Below, in pieces: positions 24,968 through 34,237 of a stretch of DNA of 63,134 nucleotides. The position numbers and the translations under genes were made by a program. This DNA comes from a virus. The stretch's first letter is position 1, and each line of letters opens with the position of its first letter. The notes under the pieces were generated by a model. It had not been told where the DNA came from and did not search any database. It saw nothing but the letters and a program-made list of their open reading frames with translations. The stretch is taken from IMG/VR virus record IMGVR_UViG_3300044946_000158, positions 1 through 63,134 of that record; one strand, given 5' to 3'.

Positions 24968-25399
24968 CTAGAAAATCAGCAGGGTAATCTGCCCCGCGTC
25001 ATTGGCGTTGTCCGCATCCAGCGAGTAGCGATACGGATTAAACGCATTTTTTACCAGTGCCGCCGAGCCTAGCACACCGGTCTGCCCCGGTGGGATGGTC
25101 AGCACGATAGCGCCGTTGTCCGCGCGATTCCCGGTGCCCGCGCCCACTCCCTTACGTACCAGATACACGTTGCCGGCGTTGTTGACCATCGGCGAGTTCC
25201 CTTTCATGCCCTGTACCACGATCTGGTTGCAGGCGACGGTGTACTCGTCCGTGGTCGTGCTAGTGGGCGTGGACGGCGAGCCTGCCGCAGCCGGGTCCAC
25301 CAGCGACATAATCGGCACGGGCGTACCCGGCGTGGGGACCACGATGCTGCCGAGCGGCCAGTCGGGGCCTTGTTTATCGAGATGAACGGAGTTAGCCAT
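24968..25399 (-). CDS. Putative virion-associated protein
   Basis: A 143-aa soluble, Gly/Pro/Thr-rich beta protein (MANSVHLDKQGPDWPLGSIV start) with a C-terminal RYSLDADNANDAGQITLLIF strand pair. Resembles small decoration or appendage proteins by composition only. GAGGAGA precedes ATG 25399. A 17-codon signal-like micro-ORF overlaps the start. Confidence 0.5.
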   Translation of the reverse strand: MANSVHLDKQGPDWPLGSIVVPTPGTPVPIMSLVDPAAAGSPSTPTSTTTDEYTVACNQIVVQGMKGNSPMVNNAGNVYLVRKGVGAGTGNRADNGAIVLTIPPGQTGVLGSAALVKNAFNPYRYSLDADNANDAGQITLLIF

Positions 25400-25445
25400 C
25401 GTGTCTCCTCGCGAACAGCAGCAAACTCAAGAATAGATTTTTCAT
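25392..25445 (-). CDS. 17-aa signal-peptide-like micro-ORF
   Basis: ATG 25445 opens MKNLFLSLLLFARRHDG, whose stop TAA overlaps the start of the 25399 gene (ATGGCTAA). It looks like the hydrophobic core of a signal peptide ending out of frame with the following gene. It may be a coupling leader, or a decayed signal peptide of that gene. A GAGAG lies upstream. Low confidence as an expressed gene. Confidence 0.3.
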   Translation of the reverse strand: MKNLFLSLLLFARRHDG

Positions 25446-25452
25446 GTGACTC

Positions 25453-27729
25453 TCAATTAATAATCCAATAATTCCAGCAGGTCTGTCCGGTGGTAGAAGT
25501 CTCTGTGAGCGTGAAGCTGGTTCCCGCTACAATTGCCGACACCACAGGCTCGGCGGTGATCGTCGGGACCACGCAGGTGGGCGCAGATGGCAGATTCCCC
25601 ACATAGGTACGCGGGGTGATGATAATAACGCTGTTGAGCGTTACTGCTGTGGTGTTGACCGTATAAGTTGCAGTAGTGGTAGGGATGACAAATGCACCGC
25701 TGGCTGCAGAGCCACAAGCTGCAGGAGACACTGAGTTAACAGCACAAGCAGTCAGTGTGCTGTAAGTGTTACTGACAAAATCCCCAGGGATGGCCCGATT
25801 AGGACTGCCAACGCTATTGGTCGTCTCTGCGGTAAGATTTCCACCCACCCAATTCGAAACGGAAGTCCGGTTTAGCACATTGGACTGTGCACTGATGCCG
25901 GGATAGCCGCCGCTAAGCGTAGCATCCACCGCAGTGAGGTCCTTGATGCGCGTGCCGCCGCTGGGCGTGTAATAAGCGTTGAGCGTTGTCCCTACGTGGT
26001 CTAATTCGATGATGTCACCAACTCCGCAACCGCTGGCGGCTGGTGTCTGTATCAAGAGTGTTGCGGCATTGGCGACGATTTTATAGATAGCCCGGTTAGG
26101 AACCGCTCCGCCGGAGGTACTGCATACGTATTTGTAAGCGGTACGGGTGGATGGGAAGCCGCTTGCGCCAGCCGGAACATTGGTCAGGACTCCGACGGTA
26201 TCTGCGGCATTTATTCCGGTAACTTTGACTTGTGAGAATTGGTCGTTGTTGACAATCAGCCCTTGATAAGCGGCCATATTGTCGGAAGCCGTTGCAGTGA
26301 CCGGAGTGACTGTCGCGGAATTTACCCCCAGTAACGCTCCGCAATTACTGGAACAGCTTACCCATGCGGGTGCGAGTGTCGCCGCGTTGCCACCAAGGAA
26401 ATTGTCAAACACGGTGGGATTCGGCGTAGTCAGCGGAGTATTGGATTGCTGTTTGACGAATCCTGATCCGCCACCCGATGCCGCGTTGGAGAAGAGTGCG
26501 CCCGGATAAATGTTCGTTCCACCTATACCAGCGTTGACGGATTCGTAGTTGATCGTTCCCGAGCAGTAGCCAGGATTCGTTTCCGTGAAATTGTTGACGC
26601 GCGCGAAGGCTGTAGAGGTCAGTTGTTCGATGTCGTAGGTAATAAAATTGATCGTACAGCCTCGCGACATGTTCGCGCCAAAGGTCCACCCATTGATACT
26701 CTCTTGATCGGTGAACTTGGTCCAAGTGCCGGGGTGGGTAATCGGATGGGAAGCCTGTACAATGCGGCCAAGGATGCCGACGTTGGAGCACAATAACCCC
26801 GAAGCGGCAAATCCTACCGAATGTTCAGACTCGACGTCATAGCAAATGTCCGCGCCTTCCGCCCAAGTCTCTTGGAACCATTGCCAGTTGTTGTGGTTGT
26901 TCTGTGTGGACGTGAACGCGATAAGCCGATTGGTTCCGGCTACGGCTGGAGAAATCAAGGGAGTATTGGGAGGACCCCACCCAGGAGCCATGACCGCTAA
27001 AACGTTTTGATAGTGAACTGTAGCAGCTTCATACATGCAAAACCCGCACTCGTTTCCGCGCTGGTTGTCCACGCCCTGAAAGCCGATGTTCTCGAAAAAT
27101 ACATCATTACCGATACTGTTCGTGGTATCAGGGCGATGCCAGAAATAGGCAATCATGTTGGTGCTGGCCCCGGCAGCGGTGCGGGCCGCAGCGGTAGCTT
27201 TGAAAATGACTCCCTGCGCGTTTTGCACTCCACCGATAGCCGCCACAAATGGGGCCTGCTCACCGATTAGACGCCATTGGCAATATTGATTCGCGCTCCC
27301 GGCGTTGGCGGGGAAGGCGATGCTGTAATAGAGGCTTCCGGCTTGAAGAATGTTAGTTGCAGACGATTCCAGTGTGGCCGAACTTATAAGGTAGGTTCCG
27401 TTTTTGAAGAACAGTGTGCCGCACGTTGAAGCATTCGCATTGATGACATTATTTAAGACAACCGCGATGTCGGTCCCGGTGTAATCGACGGTTCCGGTTT
27501 TGTTGTTTACCGCGCTGATGGTGCCTGCGGATACGGTAAAGGTATATAGGGAGCTGGGGCTGCCGCCAAACGTACCTCCAACTACACCGCTCCCAGAGCC
27601 GCCGCCTGACACATTAGACTGTCCCCCGCCCCCGACGCCCGTCTGACCATACGACAGTGCACTGGTCAGCATCGCCAACAGGATTATTAGGACAATGGGC
27701 CAAGCGCGTTTCATAATTGGTCTGAGCAT
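25453..27729 (-). CDS. Signal-peptide-bearing tail spike, beta-helix type
   Basis: A 758-aa protein. Residues 1-29 form a signal peptide (MKRAWPIVLIILLAMLTSAL region, ending SYGQ). After a Gly-rich linker comes NKTGTVDYTGTDIAVVLNNV...GTLFFKNGTYLISS, the entry strand of pectate-lyase-like beta-helices, then a long Asn/Thr/Gly beta-helix (to about 450). A jelly-roll-like module (about 470-640) and a short C-terminal beta cap follow. Probably a polysaccharide-recognising spike. AGGAAAAGG precedes ATG 27729. Confidence 0.65.
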   Translation of the reverse strand: MLRPIMKRAWPIVLIILLAMLTSALSYGQTGVGGGGQSNVSGGGSGSGVVGGTFGGSPSSLYTFTVSAGTISAVNNKTGTVDYTGTDIAVVLNNVINANASTCGTLFFKNGTYLISSATLESSATNILQAGSLYYSIAFPANAGSANQYCQWRLIGEQAPFVAAIGGVQNAQGVIFKATAAARTAAGASTNMIAYFWHRPDTTNSIGNDVFFENIGFQGVDNQRGNECGFCMYEAATVHYQNVLAVMAPGWGPPNTPLISPAVAGTNRLIAFTSTQNNHNNWQWFQETWAEGADICYDVESEHSVGFAASGLLCSNVGILGRIVQASHPITHPGTWTKFTDQESINGWTFGANMSRGCTINFITYDIEQLTSTAFARVNNFTETNPGYCSGTINYESVNAGIGGTNIYPGALFSNAASGGGSGFVKQQSNTPLTTPNPTVFDNFLGGNAATLAPAWVSCSSNCGALLGVNSATVTPVTATASDNMAAYQGLIVNNDQFSQVKVTGINAADTVGVLTNVPAGASGFPSTRTAYKYVCSTSGGAVPNRAIYKIVANAATLLIQTPAASGCGVGDIIELDHVGTTLNAYYTPSGGTRIKDLTAVDATLSGGYPGISAQSNVLNRTSVSNWVGGNLTAETTNSVGSPNRAIPGDFVSNTYSTLTACAVNSVSPAACGSAASGAFVIPTTTATYTVNTTAVTLNSVIIITPRTYVGNLPSAPTCVVPTITAEPVVSAIVAGTSFTLTETSTTGQTCWNYWIIN

Positions 27730-27744
27730 ACCCTTTTCCTCGTA

Positions 27745-28026
27745 CTAGGACACCTTAAAAGTACCATTGACCTTGTCCCATTTTAGTGTCGCGCCGTTCG
27801 CGAGCTGCGACGTGTCGATGGGAGCCACGTTCACGCCGAGAAATTTCGTGGTCGCGGGGCCGGAAGTGGATGCAGCAGGCGCAGCGGGGGATGCTGGAGC
27901 GTTCGCGGGCAGTGCGGCGTTCACGCGGTCCACCAGCGCGTAATGCTGGTCGAGCACCTGCTTCAGTACGCGATGCGCGTCCTCGGGAGTTTTCAGGTCG
28001 GATACGTTCGGGTAGTAACGATTCAT
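27745..28026 (-). CDS. Small virion-module protein
   Basis: A 93-aa protein opening MNRYYPNVSDLKTPEDAHRV, with an N-terminal helix (HRVLKQVLDQHYALVDRVNA), a Pro/Ala/Ser linker and a C-terminal beta hairpin (ATLKWDKVNGTFKVS). Helix plus linker plus fibre-like hairpin suggests a small adaptor of the tail tip or spike. It overlaps the tail-hub gene by ATGA. Confidence 0.55.
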   Translation of the reverse strand: MNRYYPNVSDLKTPEDAHRVLKQVLDQHYALVDRVNAALPANAPASPAAPAASTSGPATTKFLGVNVAPIDTSQLANGATLKWDKVNGTFKVS

Positions 28027-31000
28027 ATGCGGGCCTCATCGCCGCCAGCGTCCCCGATCAGCGGCTTGTTCATGTACGCGTCCTCGCGGCCCCACGCTCC
28101 GACCAGCACTTCACTCTTATCGGCGTAGCACTGGAATGGCAGCGCAGACGACATCCTGTAGGCGTACAACTGGCCCTTGTTAGCGGTCACTGGAAACACA
28201 ATCTTGACCACGCCGCCGCCCGTGGACGGCAACGTGATCGGCGCGGGCGACACGCCATCATACGCGGTGATGGTAAATGTAACGGGCGCGACCGCCGCGT
28301 AGGTGATGCTGGTCTGACGAATGTGCATGTACCCGCGCAGGCCATGGGTGCTTGGTTGCGTCTGCCAAGTCTCGGCTACCTCGGGCGTCTCTTCGTAGAG
28401 CCATTTCACGCCGAACAATTTCCACAGCAGCAAATCCGTCGGCTCAATCCGCACCTGATGCGCGATGAACGGCGGGTCGAACGAATACGCGCGCTCGCTC
28501 TCGCCGTTATGCTGCACCGCCGTGCTGAACGGGTGCGCCGTAAGGCCGTCGGAATCCCGCACCAGCAGGCCTTTAATCGCGTTGAAGGTGTCCGCCACCA
28601 TGATGAATCCTTGGAACCATTTTGCGCCAGTGTATCCCGCGTCGTCCCAGTCGGTGAAGCGGTCGGCGATGATTTCCGGCTGCGTGATAAACGACGGCTG
28701 CCACGTATGCAGCCGGGTCGCGGTGGCTTGCCGAGTGAAGTCATCCGTCCAGGTAAACAGGAGGCCCATGTACACGGCGTATAACGCGCCTCCGAGTGAT
28801 ATCGGCTGCTGCTTGCGGGTGAACGATTGCGTGATGATTTGTGCGGGCGCGACTGCCACTCCGAGCGACATCGGCGTGATGGTCAGCGACGCGGACGCAG
28901 CCGCAGGGATGGCGTCAAAGAACATATCCCCCCACTGGTCGCCCACGCGCAGGTCGCCAGCGTCGAATTCCCTTGTGTACACGGCACAGGCAATCGGCCC
29001 GCCGATATCATTCGCGAGGTCCTGCTGGCCCGCCACCTGCCCGGACACATTGCCCATGAGGATCTCGTCATAGAGTTGGGGATTCGATGGCGTTAGGTTG
29101 CTGGGCACTTGGTCCACGCGCACGACCGAGGTTACCGCCGGAGTATAATTGTCGATACTCCACGCGCCGGTGCGGGTGTCGAGCACCAGCATGCGATAGG
29201 TAGCGAATATGTCGATGTACGTTGCATAGAGATAGCCGTTTGAATAGGCCAAGCGGAAAGACGCAGCTTGCGAGTAAGCCGGCGGGTAGATGGTTACTGG
29301 GCCGCGCACAATGGTCTCGCCGAGCACGCCCTCGTGCGGAAAGAGATTCGAGAGGTCGGCGGAAGTGAGCGAGCCGGTGCTGCTACCGACGATGCCGTCC
29401 TTGGCCCAGAAGTATACCTGCTTGCCATCGTTACAGTGTCCCAGCGGGGCCGCGAGCCCGCGGTCAATCGGCTGGTCCTGAATAGCGTAGCGCTGCGATG
29501 GATTGTCAGGCTGCGGAATCAGTCCCCACCAGCGGTCCGAGGAGCCTACGAACGAGCGACCGTCGACGATTTCGCCACCGAGCAGCGGCTCCGACGGCTG
29601 GCAGATTTCAAGGTTGTATTTGTCGGGCGCGGCGTCTGGCGCAAAGTTTTTACTGAAATACAGGGTGCCGGGCCGCAGCGGATCGCCGCACGCGAAAATA
29701 GTCCCATTGGCGTCCGGTCCCCACACATACGGAAGAAACTGCTTCGCGATAGCGGGCTCATAGATGGACAGGAACGAGTTCTGGCTGAATCCCGCATTCT
29801 CAACGAATTGGAACAGGTACACGCCGGGCTGCCCCGCGACCTCCGTAGGTCGGGTCCATAACGTATACACATTCTGGTTGTCGATACGCACGAGGTTACC
29901 TGGTAGAAACCGCGTCACGTTGGCTTGCGCAGACGCGGGAACAGCCACTAGTGCGGTGGTGCCGGTGACCGCAATGGCGATGCTGGTGTTGAACACGAAC
30001 GGCACGTCTATCGAGGGCCACGGCTCGAAGTTATCGGTTTCGAGTGCGTCCCCGGCGCGCGCCGCCGCGTCGTCATAGTTATCAACGAAGATGGTATTCG
30101 AGATGGTCAGCCGATGGGAGCCAATGAATCGCCATTCGGTGACGCTGCCGCCGTAGCGGAAGATGTCCCAAGTGTCGAAGCCGGCGACGGTGGTGGTGCC
30201 GGGAACCGATACGTTCACCGATTGCCGCCGCGGGGAGATGCCATAGCGCGGAATCGGCGAGGCGTTGCCCTTCGCGCCGGTGACCGATGACCGCGGCCGG
30301 ATGCGATACATATACGGCGCGCCTGCGTTGCCCACGTCTGGCAACGAGCCGCCGAGGACCGCGATGGTGAAATCATGCTCGATGGCCCCGGCAGCCGGAC
30401 CGATGATATTCCATTGGAAGCGCACCGACACGAGGTTCTGCAAGGTCAGCGCTTCGGCTGAGCCCACACGGGTCAGCGCGCTGATCGGGATAAATAGCTG
30501 GGTCCACGCGGAGTTGCCGACGTTCATCTGCTGCGACGGGGCGGCTACGGTCTGTCCGTCCGCGCTCGCGGCGGATTCGGCGTCGATAATCGCGCGCTGC
30601 TCGATGGTCTGGATAATGGATAGTTGCGTGACCGTGTTGGCAACCGCGCCGGTGAGGTCCGAGGGCCGGATGGTGTAGTAGTAATAATCGCTGTCGTAAT
30701 TCCCGTCGGACACGTCGAACAGGATCTTGGCCTCGATGAGATTGGTCGGGTCGTTTACCAAGACCGCGAACGAAATGTAGTCATCGGGGCGGAAGGACCG
30801 GCCCGCGATGGTGAAGAGTCCGGTCAAGGGGGCGGTGGCGGTGCCGATGCCAGCAGCTACCGAATAGCTGATTTCCGTTTCGCTAATGACCGCGCCGCCC
30901 GTGGGGGCGACTGCGCCTGCAATTTGCTCCACTTGAATCGCGCCGAGAATGGTAAAGGTGGCTCCCGCGAGGTAGGTGTTCGCGGTGGAGGTCTCGATGG

Positions 31001-31961
31001 CGATGGAACCGTCCGGCCCGGCGGTCACCGAGAGTACGTAGACGATTTCACCAGTGGATTGGAACTGGATAAGCGCCCCGCGCCGCAAGGACGCGAGAGT
31101 CTCGGGAGAGTAGAGGCTCTCACCGCTTTTCCCGGCTGAGAGATTCGGGGTGACCAGCACGCAGCGTCCCGAGGACCCGGCATAGTAGGCCACGGCTACG
31201 ATGGCAATCGGCGTAGGCAGCGACGAGTACACGTCCTCCACCCAGAATTTATTTCCCGCCGCGCCGATTTGTATCACCATGCCGCGATCATAGAGCGAGG
31301 TGGTCTGAATGGGGATGGTGTATTGATAGCCATTGGGGTCGGCGATGACGCCCGTGTGCACGAAATCTAGTGTGCGATAGCTGGAGGTAAGCGCGGATGC
31401 GGTGCCGCCGAGCGTCCACGAGCCCTGCGCGATGCTGGCCACGTTCGCAATGGGCGGCAGGGCCACGGCCTCGCTGGGTATCTGTGGCTCGGGAATGCCC
31501 ACGGGCTCGACATCCACGAAGTTCGCGAGACCTCCGAAGCCCGGAGCCGATACCTTCTGATAGTCCGCGCCGTTGGCAATGTACATGTACGGATTCGGCG
31601 ATTCATTGGGGCGAAACGGCAGCATGCTGGCGCCCCCGATGGCGGTGGGGCCGGTGGCGAGGGTCGCAACCTGCACGCCGATGTCAAGCCACACCGCGCC
31701 GAGAGCGTCGACTGCAAGCGTGCGCGGCTGGTCCTGCGTCTTGATGGCCGCGTAGGTGCGAAGGTTTAGTATCGGCTGGCCTCCGGTGGCGAACCGCAAG
31801 GCCTGCCCCGGCCGCGTCTTGATGTTATTGTCGCTGGTCCCGCGCACGTTCTGGACGATGGCGTATTTATCCGGCGGGAGCGCATCCGGGGATACGTTGG
31901 TCTTGAGGCCGCCGAGGTGGAAGCGGAATGCATCGTTGGGGCGCTGGAATTGTTGGGCCAT
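28023..31961 (-). CDS. Tail hub/nozzle protein (podovirus tail tubular B-like)
   Basis: A 1312-aa protein, the largest in the window. The N-terminus, FHLGGLKTNVSPDALPPDK followed by YAIVQNVRG...KTRPGQ, is the typical opening of podovirus distal tail or nozzle proteins (T7 gp12/P22 gp10-like groups). The body alternates beta-propeller-like segments (LAVDALGAVWLDIG, FACGDPLRPGTLYFSK) with Ig-like strands. It shares its first base with the stop of the upstream structural gene. Assignment rests on the N-terminal signature, size and location. Confidence 0.65.
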   Translation of the reverse strand: MAQQFQRPNDAFRFHLGGLKTNVSPDALPPDKYAIVQNVRGTSDNNIKTRPGQALRFATGGQPILNLRTYAAIKTQDQPRTLAVDALGAVWLDIGVQVATLATGPTAIGGASMLPFRPNESPNPYMYIANGADYQKVSAPGFGGLANFVDVEPVGIPEPQIPSEAVALPPIANVASIAQGSWTLGGTASALTSSYRTLDFVHTGVIADPNGYQYTIPIQTTSLYDRGMVIQIGAAGNKFWVEDVYSSLPTPIAIVAVAYYAGSSGRCVLVTPNLSAGKSGESLYSPETLASLRRGALIQFQSTGEIVYVLSVTAGPDGSIAIETSTANTYLAGATFTILGAIQVEQIAGAVAPTGGAVISETEISYSVAAGIGTATAPLTGLFTIAGRSFRPDDYISFAVLVNDPTNLIEAKILFDVSDGNYDSDYYYYTIRPSDLTGAVANTVTQLSIIQTIEQRAIIDAESAASADGQTVAAPSQQMNVGNSAWTQLFIPISALTRVGSAEALTLQNLVSVRFQWNIIGPAAGAIEHDFTIAVLGGSLPDVGNAGAPYMYRIRPRSSVTGAKGNASPIPRYGISPRRQSVNVSVPGTTTVAGFDTWDIFRYGGSVTEWRFIGSHRLTISNTIFVDNYDDAAARAGDALETDNFEPWPSIDVPFVFNTSIAIAVTGTTALVAVPASAQANVTRFLPGNLVRIDNQNVYTLWTRPTEVAGQPGVYLFQFVENAGFSQNSFLSIYEPAIAKQFLPYVWGPDANGTIFACGDPLRPGTLYFSKNFAPDAAPDKYNLEICQPSEPLLGGEIVDGRSFVGSSDRWWGLIPQPDNPSQRYAIQDQPIDRGLAAPLGHCNDGKQVYFWAKDGIVGSSTGSLTSADLSNLFPHEGVLGETIVRGPVTIYPPAYSQAASFRLAYSNGYLYATYIDIFATYRMLVLDTRTGAWSIDNYTPAVTSVVRVDQVPSNLTPSNPQLYDEILMGNVSGQVAGQQDLANDIGGPIACAVYTREFDAGDLRVGDQWGDMFFDAIPAAASASLTITPMSLGVAVAPAQIITQSFTRKQQPISLGGALYAVYMGLLFTWTDDFTRQATATRLHTWQPSFITQPEIIADRFTDWDDAGYTGAKWFQGFIMVADTFNAIKGLLVRDSDGLTAHPFSTAVQHNGESERAYSFDPPFIAHQVRIEPTDLLLWKLFGVKWLYEETPEVAETWQTQPSTHGLRGYMHIRQTSITYAAVAPVTFTITAYDGVSPAPITLPSTGGGVVKIVFPVTANKGQLYAYRMSSALPFQCYADKSEVLVGAWGREDAYMNKPLIGDAGGDEARI

Positions 31962-33808
31962 CAGGCGGCTCCATCCGTTGCGGATGCGGGCGCGGGCGCG
32001 AATCGCGGATGCATCTCCGCGTCCCGCTGCGATTGCGCGAAGATGACCGAGGTGTATTCGCCTAGTTCCGCGAGCTTCAGGCCGTAGGAGGCTGCGGCGG
32101 CGAGAAATCGCTGGAACAGGGGCAACGTCGCGGTGAATTCGAGTCCGCCCATCTTAAAGGCCGCGAGATGCTGGGCATAGTCGAGAATGGCGTCAAGGTC
32201 CCCACGCGATACCTGCAGGAAATCCGCGTCGCTAGCAGGCACAGGCGCGTTCTGCACCACCGTGGCGGTTATGGTATAAGGTCCGACATCCGACACAGGT
32301 GACACTGCGACGAGATTCAATCCCGCGTGATACGCGACTGTGGGCTGGCCCGGTGTATCGCGTTCCCAGCCGGTGTGGTAGAGGTCCCCGGCGGTGATGG
32401 AGTCGATTTGCAGCGGCACGTTCGCGACGCGCAGGGCCAAGAGTACGGAGGCCTTCGAGAGCAGGGCGAGGCCCATCTTGTAACGCTGGTTACAGTAGGT
32501 TGCGCGCGCGGGGTCCTTGGCGTTTGATTCGCGGGACAGCAGATCCGCGAGCGCTCCCCATTTGATGACGTGCGTCCAATCGTCGGGGACGGACAGAAGC
32601 GACGGATTGCCGACGGATAACGCGGGTCCCGCCTCTACGGTCAGCAGTTCGTAGCTGCCCGCGTAGCTCGGCGGCTGGTCGGTGTCGAACGATATCGGAG
32701 GCTCGGTCGATTGCAGGTACACGCTGGGCGCAGCGGGCGGCGTGCCAGCTGGCGTGAGCGTGTACTGGCGATTGAACGATGTCTCGGCGAAGCTATCCTC
32801 GGGCCACAGCACCGAGGCGTTGGCGCCCACGCGAATGTTGCCGCCGTATGGTCCGCCCGGAACGCCTGCGCTGCTGAAGCCGCCAGTGGAGACGTTTTGG
32901 GAAATGGTGAACGTGCCCGCGAGCATGGTCGGAGCGGATTCCGGGCCGCTGTAGAGCTGGGGTCCAGAATAATTAAAATCCTTTGGACCTATGACGGGTT
33001 GCGCTCGCAGCGACCCCAGCAGCGCGATGTTATAAAAGAAAAGGTAGTCATTGTTGACCGAGATGCCGTTGATAATGAGGTTCGGGATAGGCGGATTCAA
33101 ATAAAAGCTCTGGCCCAACGTGAAGCTGCTCGGTACCGGATTTATAGGAATGGTCCAAGAGGCCGTCAGCGGGAACAGACTAGAATTGGAGGTCAGCACG
33201 TAGTTCATGTTCGAGCCGGATATAGTAGCCACCAGCGTATAGGTCACCACAATCGGCTCGATGGTGCCTTGCGGAGTTGCGCCGCCATAGAGCCCGATGC
33301 CATAAGGCGTGCCTATGTTGATAGTGGGGAGGTACGCCACCCGGCGGATGTCGATGACTGAATCCGGCAGGAGCGTGCGTCCGGCGGCAGCAGGCACGAG
33401 GCGCACGGTCAGCGTGCAGCCAGTGACCGCCAGTATCTCGTCACGCCGCCGAGCGACTGCGTTCATGAAATCGTCCTGCGTGAATTGCAGGGAGGCTATA
33501 CCGGATGGCGGCTCCAGCAGGTGATAGGCCATGACGGAATAGAGGTCGGTGTCGTGCAGGGTCGGCAGACGCAGGGAGCCGGGCATCGCCACCGGGTCGG
33601 TGAAGTCGAAAAAGGTTACGTTCTGTTGCAGGGGAAAGGTGAAATCGTTGCGCCAATAGGAGGTGAGCGCATTCCATGTGCGCAATGCTTCCTGAATAAG
33701 CCCCGTGAGTTCGGCAGGCTGCCAAAAAGTTTGCGTACTATCAAACAGACGATTGGCGAGCTGTTGCCGCGCCGTGCCGAGAGTCGTGTATGTATATGCT
33801 GGTGCCAT
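31961..33808 (-). CDS. Large neck/tail structural protein
   Basis: A 615-aa protein. N-terminal helices (TLGTARQQLANRLFDSTQTF then LTGLIQEALRTWNALTSYW) resemble those of head-tail connector or adaptor proteins, which begin 'TLxxLRxxVxxRLxD...f...ELxxxINEALR'. The large C-terminal part is beta-rich. Context between spike and tail-hub genes supports a tail or neck component. It abuts the small gene at 33808. Confidence 0.55.
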   Translation of the reverse strand: MAPAYTYTTLGTARQQLANRLFDSTQTFWQPAELTGLIQEALRTWNALTSYWRNDFTFPLQQNVTFFDFTDPVAMPGSLRLPTLHDTDLYSVMAYHLLEPPSGIASLQFTQDDFMNAVARRRDEILAVTGCTLTVRLVPAAAGRTLLPDSVIDIRRVAYLPTINIGTPYGIGLYGGATPQGTIEPIVVTYTLVATISGSNMNYVLTSNSSLFPLTASWTIPINPVPSSFTLGQSFYLNPPIPNLIINGISVNNDYLFFYNIALLGSLRAQPVIGPKDFNYSGPQLYSGPESAPTMLAGTFTISQNVSTGGFSSAGVPGGPYGGNIRVGANASVLWPEDSFAETSFNRQYTLTPAGTPPAAPSVYLQSTEPPISFDTDQPPSYAGSYELLTVEAGPALSVGNPSLLSVPDDWTHVIKWGALADLLSRESNAKDPARATYCNQRYKMGLALLSKASVLLALRVANVPLQIDSITAGDLYHTGWERDTPGQPTVAYHAGLNLVAVSPVSDVGPYTITATVVQNAPVPASDADFLQVSRGDLDAILDYAQHLAAFKMGGLEFTATLPLFQRFLAAAASYGLKLAELGEYTSVIFAQSQRDAEMHPRFAPAPASATDGAA

Positions 33809-34008
33809 CAGCCGCGTTTCGCTCCCGACTTGCGCCCAGACTTCTTGCTGCGTTTCTTCACGACGCCATTCGCGATACGCACGGCCTTACCTTCGTCGCC
33901 GGTCTTCGCGAGCACACTATTCGCTACGGAAGACCATTGCCTCTGCGACACGGCGCTAGAGGCTTTCTTCGTGTGCCTGCGCGATTCCTCGGGGTCCCAC
34001 GGCATCAT
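33808..34008 (-). CDS. Small basic conserved phage protein
   Basis: A 66-aa protein: MMPWDPEESRRHTKKASSA, then WSSVANSVLAKTGDEGKAVR, then a Lys/Arg-rich tail. The middle matches a widespread short phage/prophage family ('W..IANavL...GdE..AIriAN...') of unknown function. Basic tails of this type may contact packaged DNA. It overlaps the upstream gene by ATGA. Confidence 0.65.
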   Translation of the reverse strand: MMPWDPEESRRHTKKASSAVSQRQWSSVANSVLAKTGDEGKAVRIANGVVKKRSKKSGRKSGAKRG

Positions 34009-34220
34009 TCATCCCCGAGATTACGCCCAGCGTGTCCAGCCCGCAGTTCGCGATTGAACCGCTCCACCACCGACTCGCCGTCGTGATGCTCGATGACATC
34101 GTCCATCGGCTCGTCGAGACAGTGCGGACGGGTGTCGAGGAACGGGCGCTTGGATGCGAACTCCGCCGCATATTCCTTGTCGCGAACGCCCGGACGATTC
34201 TGGTTCTTGGTATAAGCCAT
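34005..34220 (-). CDS. Small hypothetical protein
   Basis: A 71-aa polar protein opening MAYTKNQNRPGVRDKEYAAE. AAGGAGG precedes ATG 34220. No family recognised. Charged, probably soluble, in the structural operon. Confidence 0.55.
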   Translation of the reverse strand: MAYTKNQNRPGVRDKEYAAEFASKRPFLDTRPHCLDEPMDDVIEHHDGESVVERFNRELRAGHAGRNLGDE

Positions 34221-34237
34221 GTTGCCTCCTTGAAATT

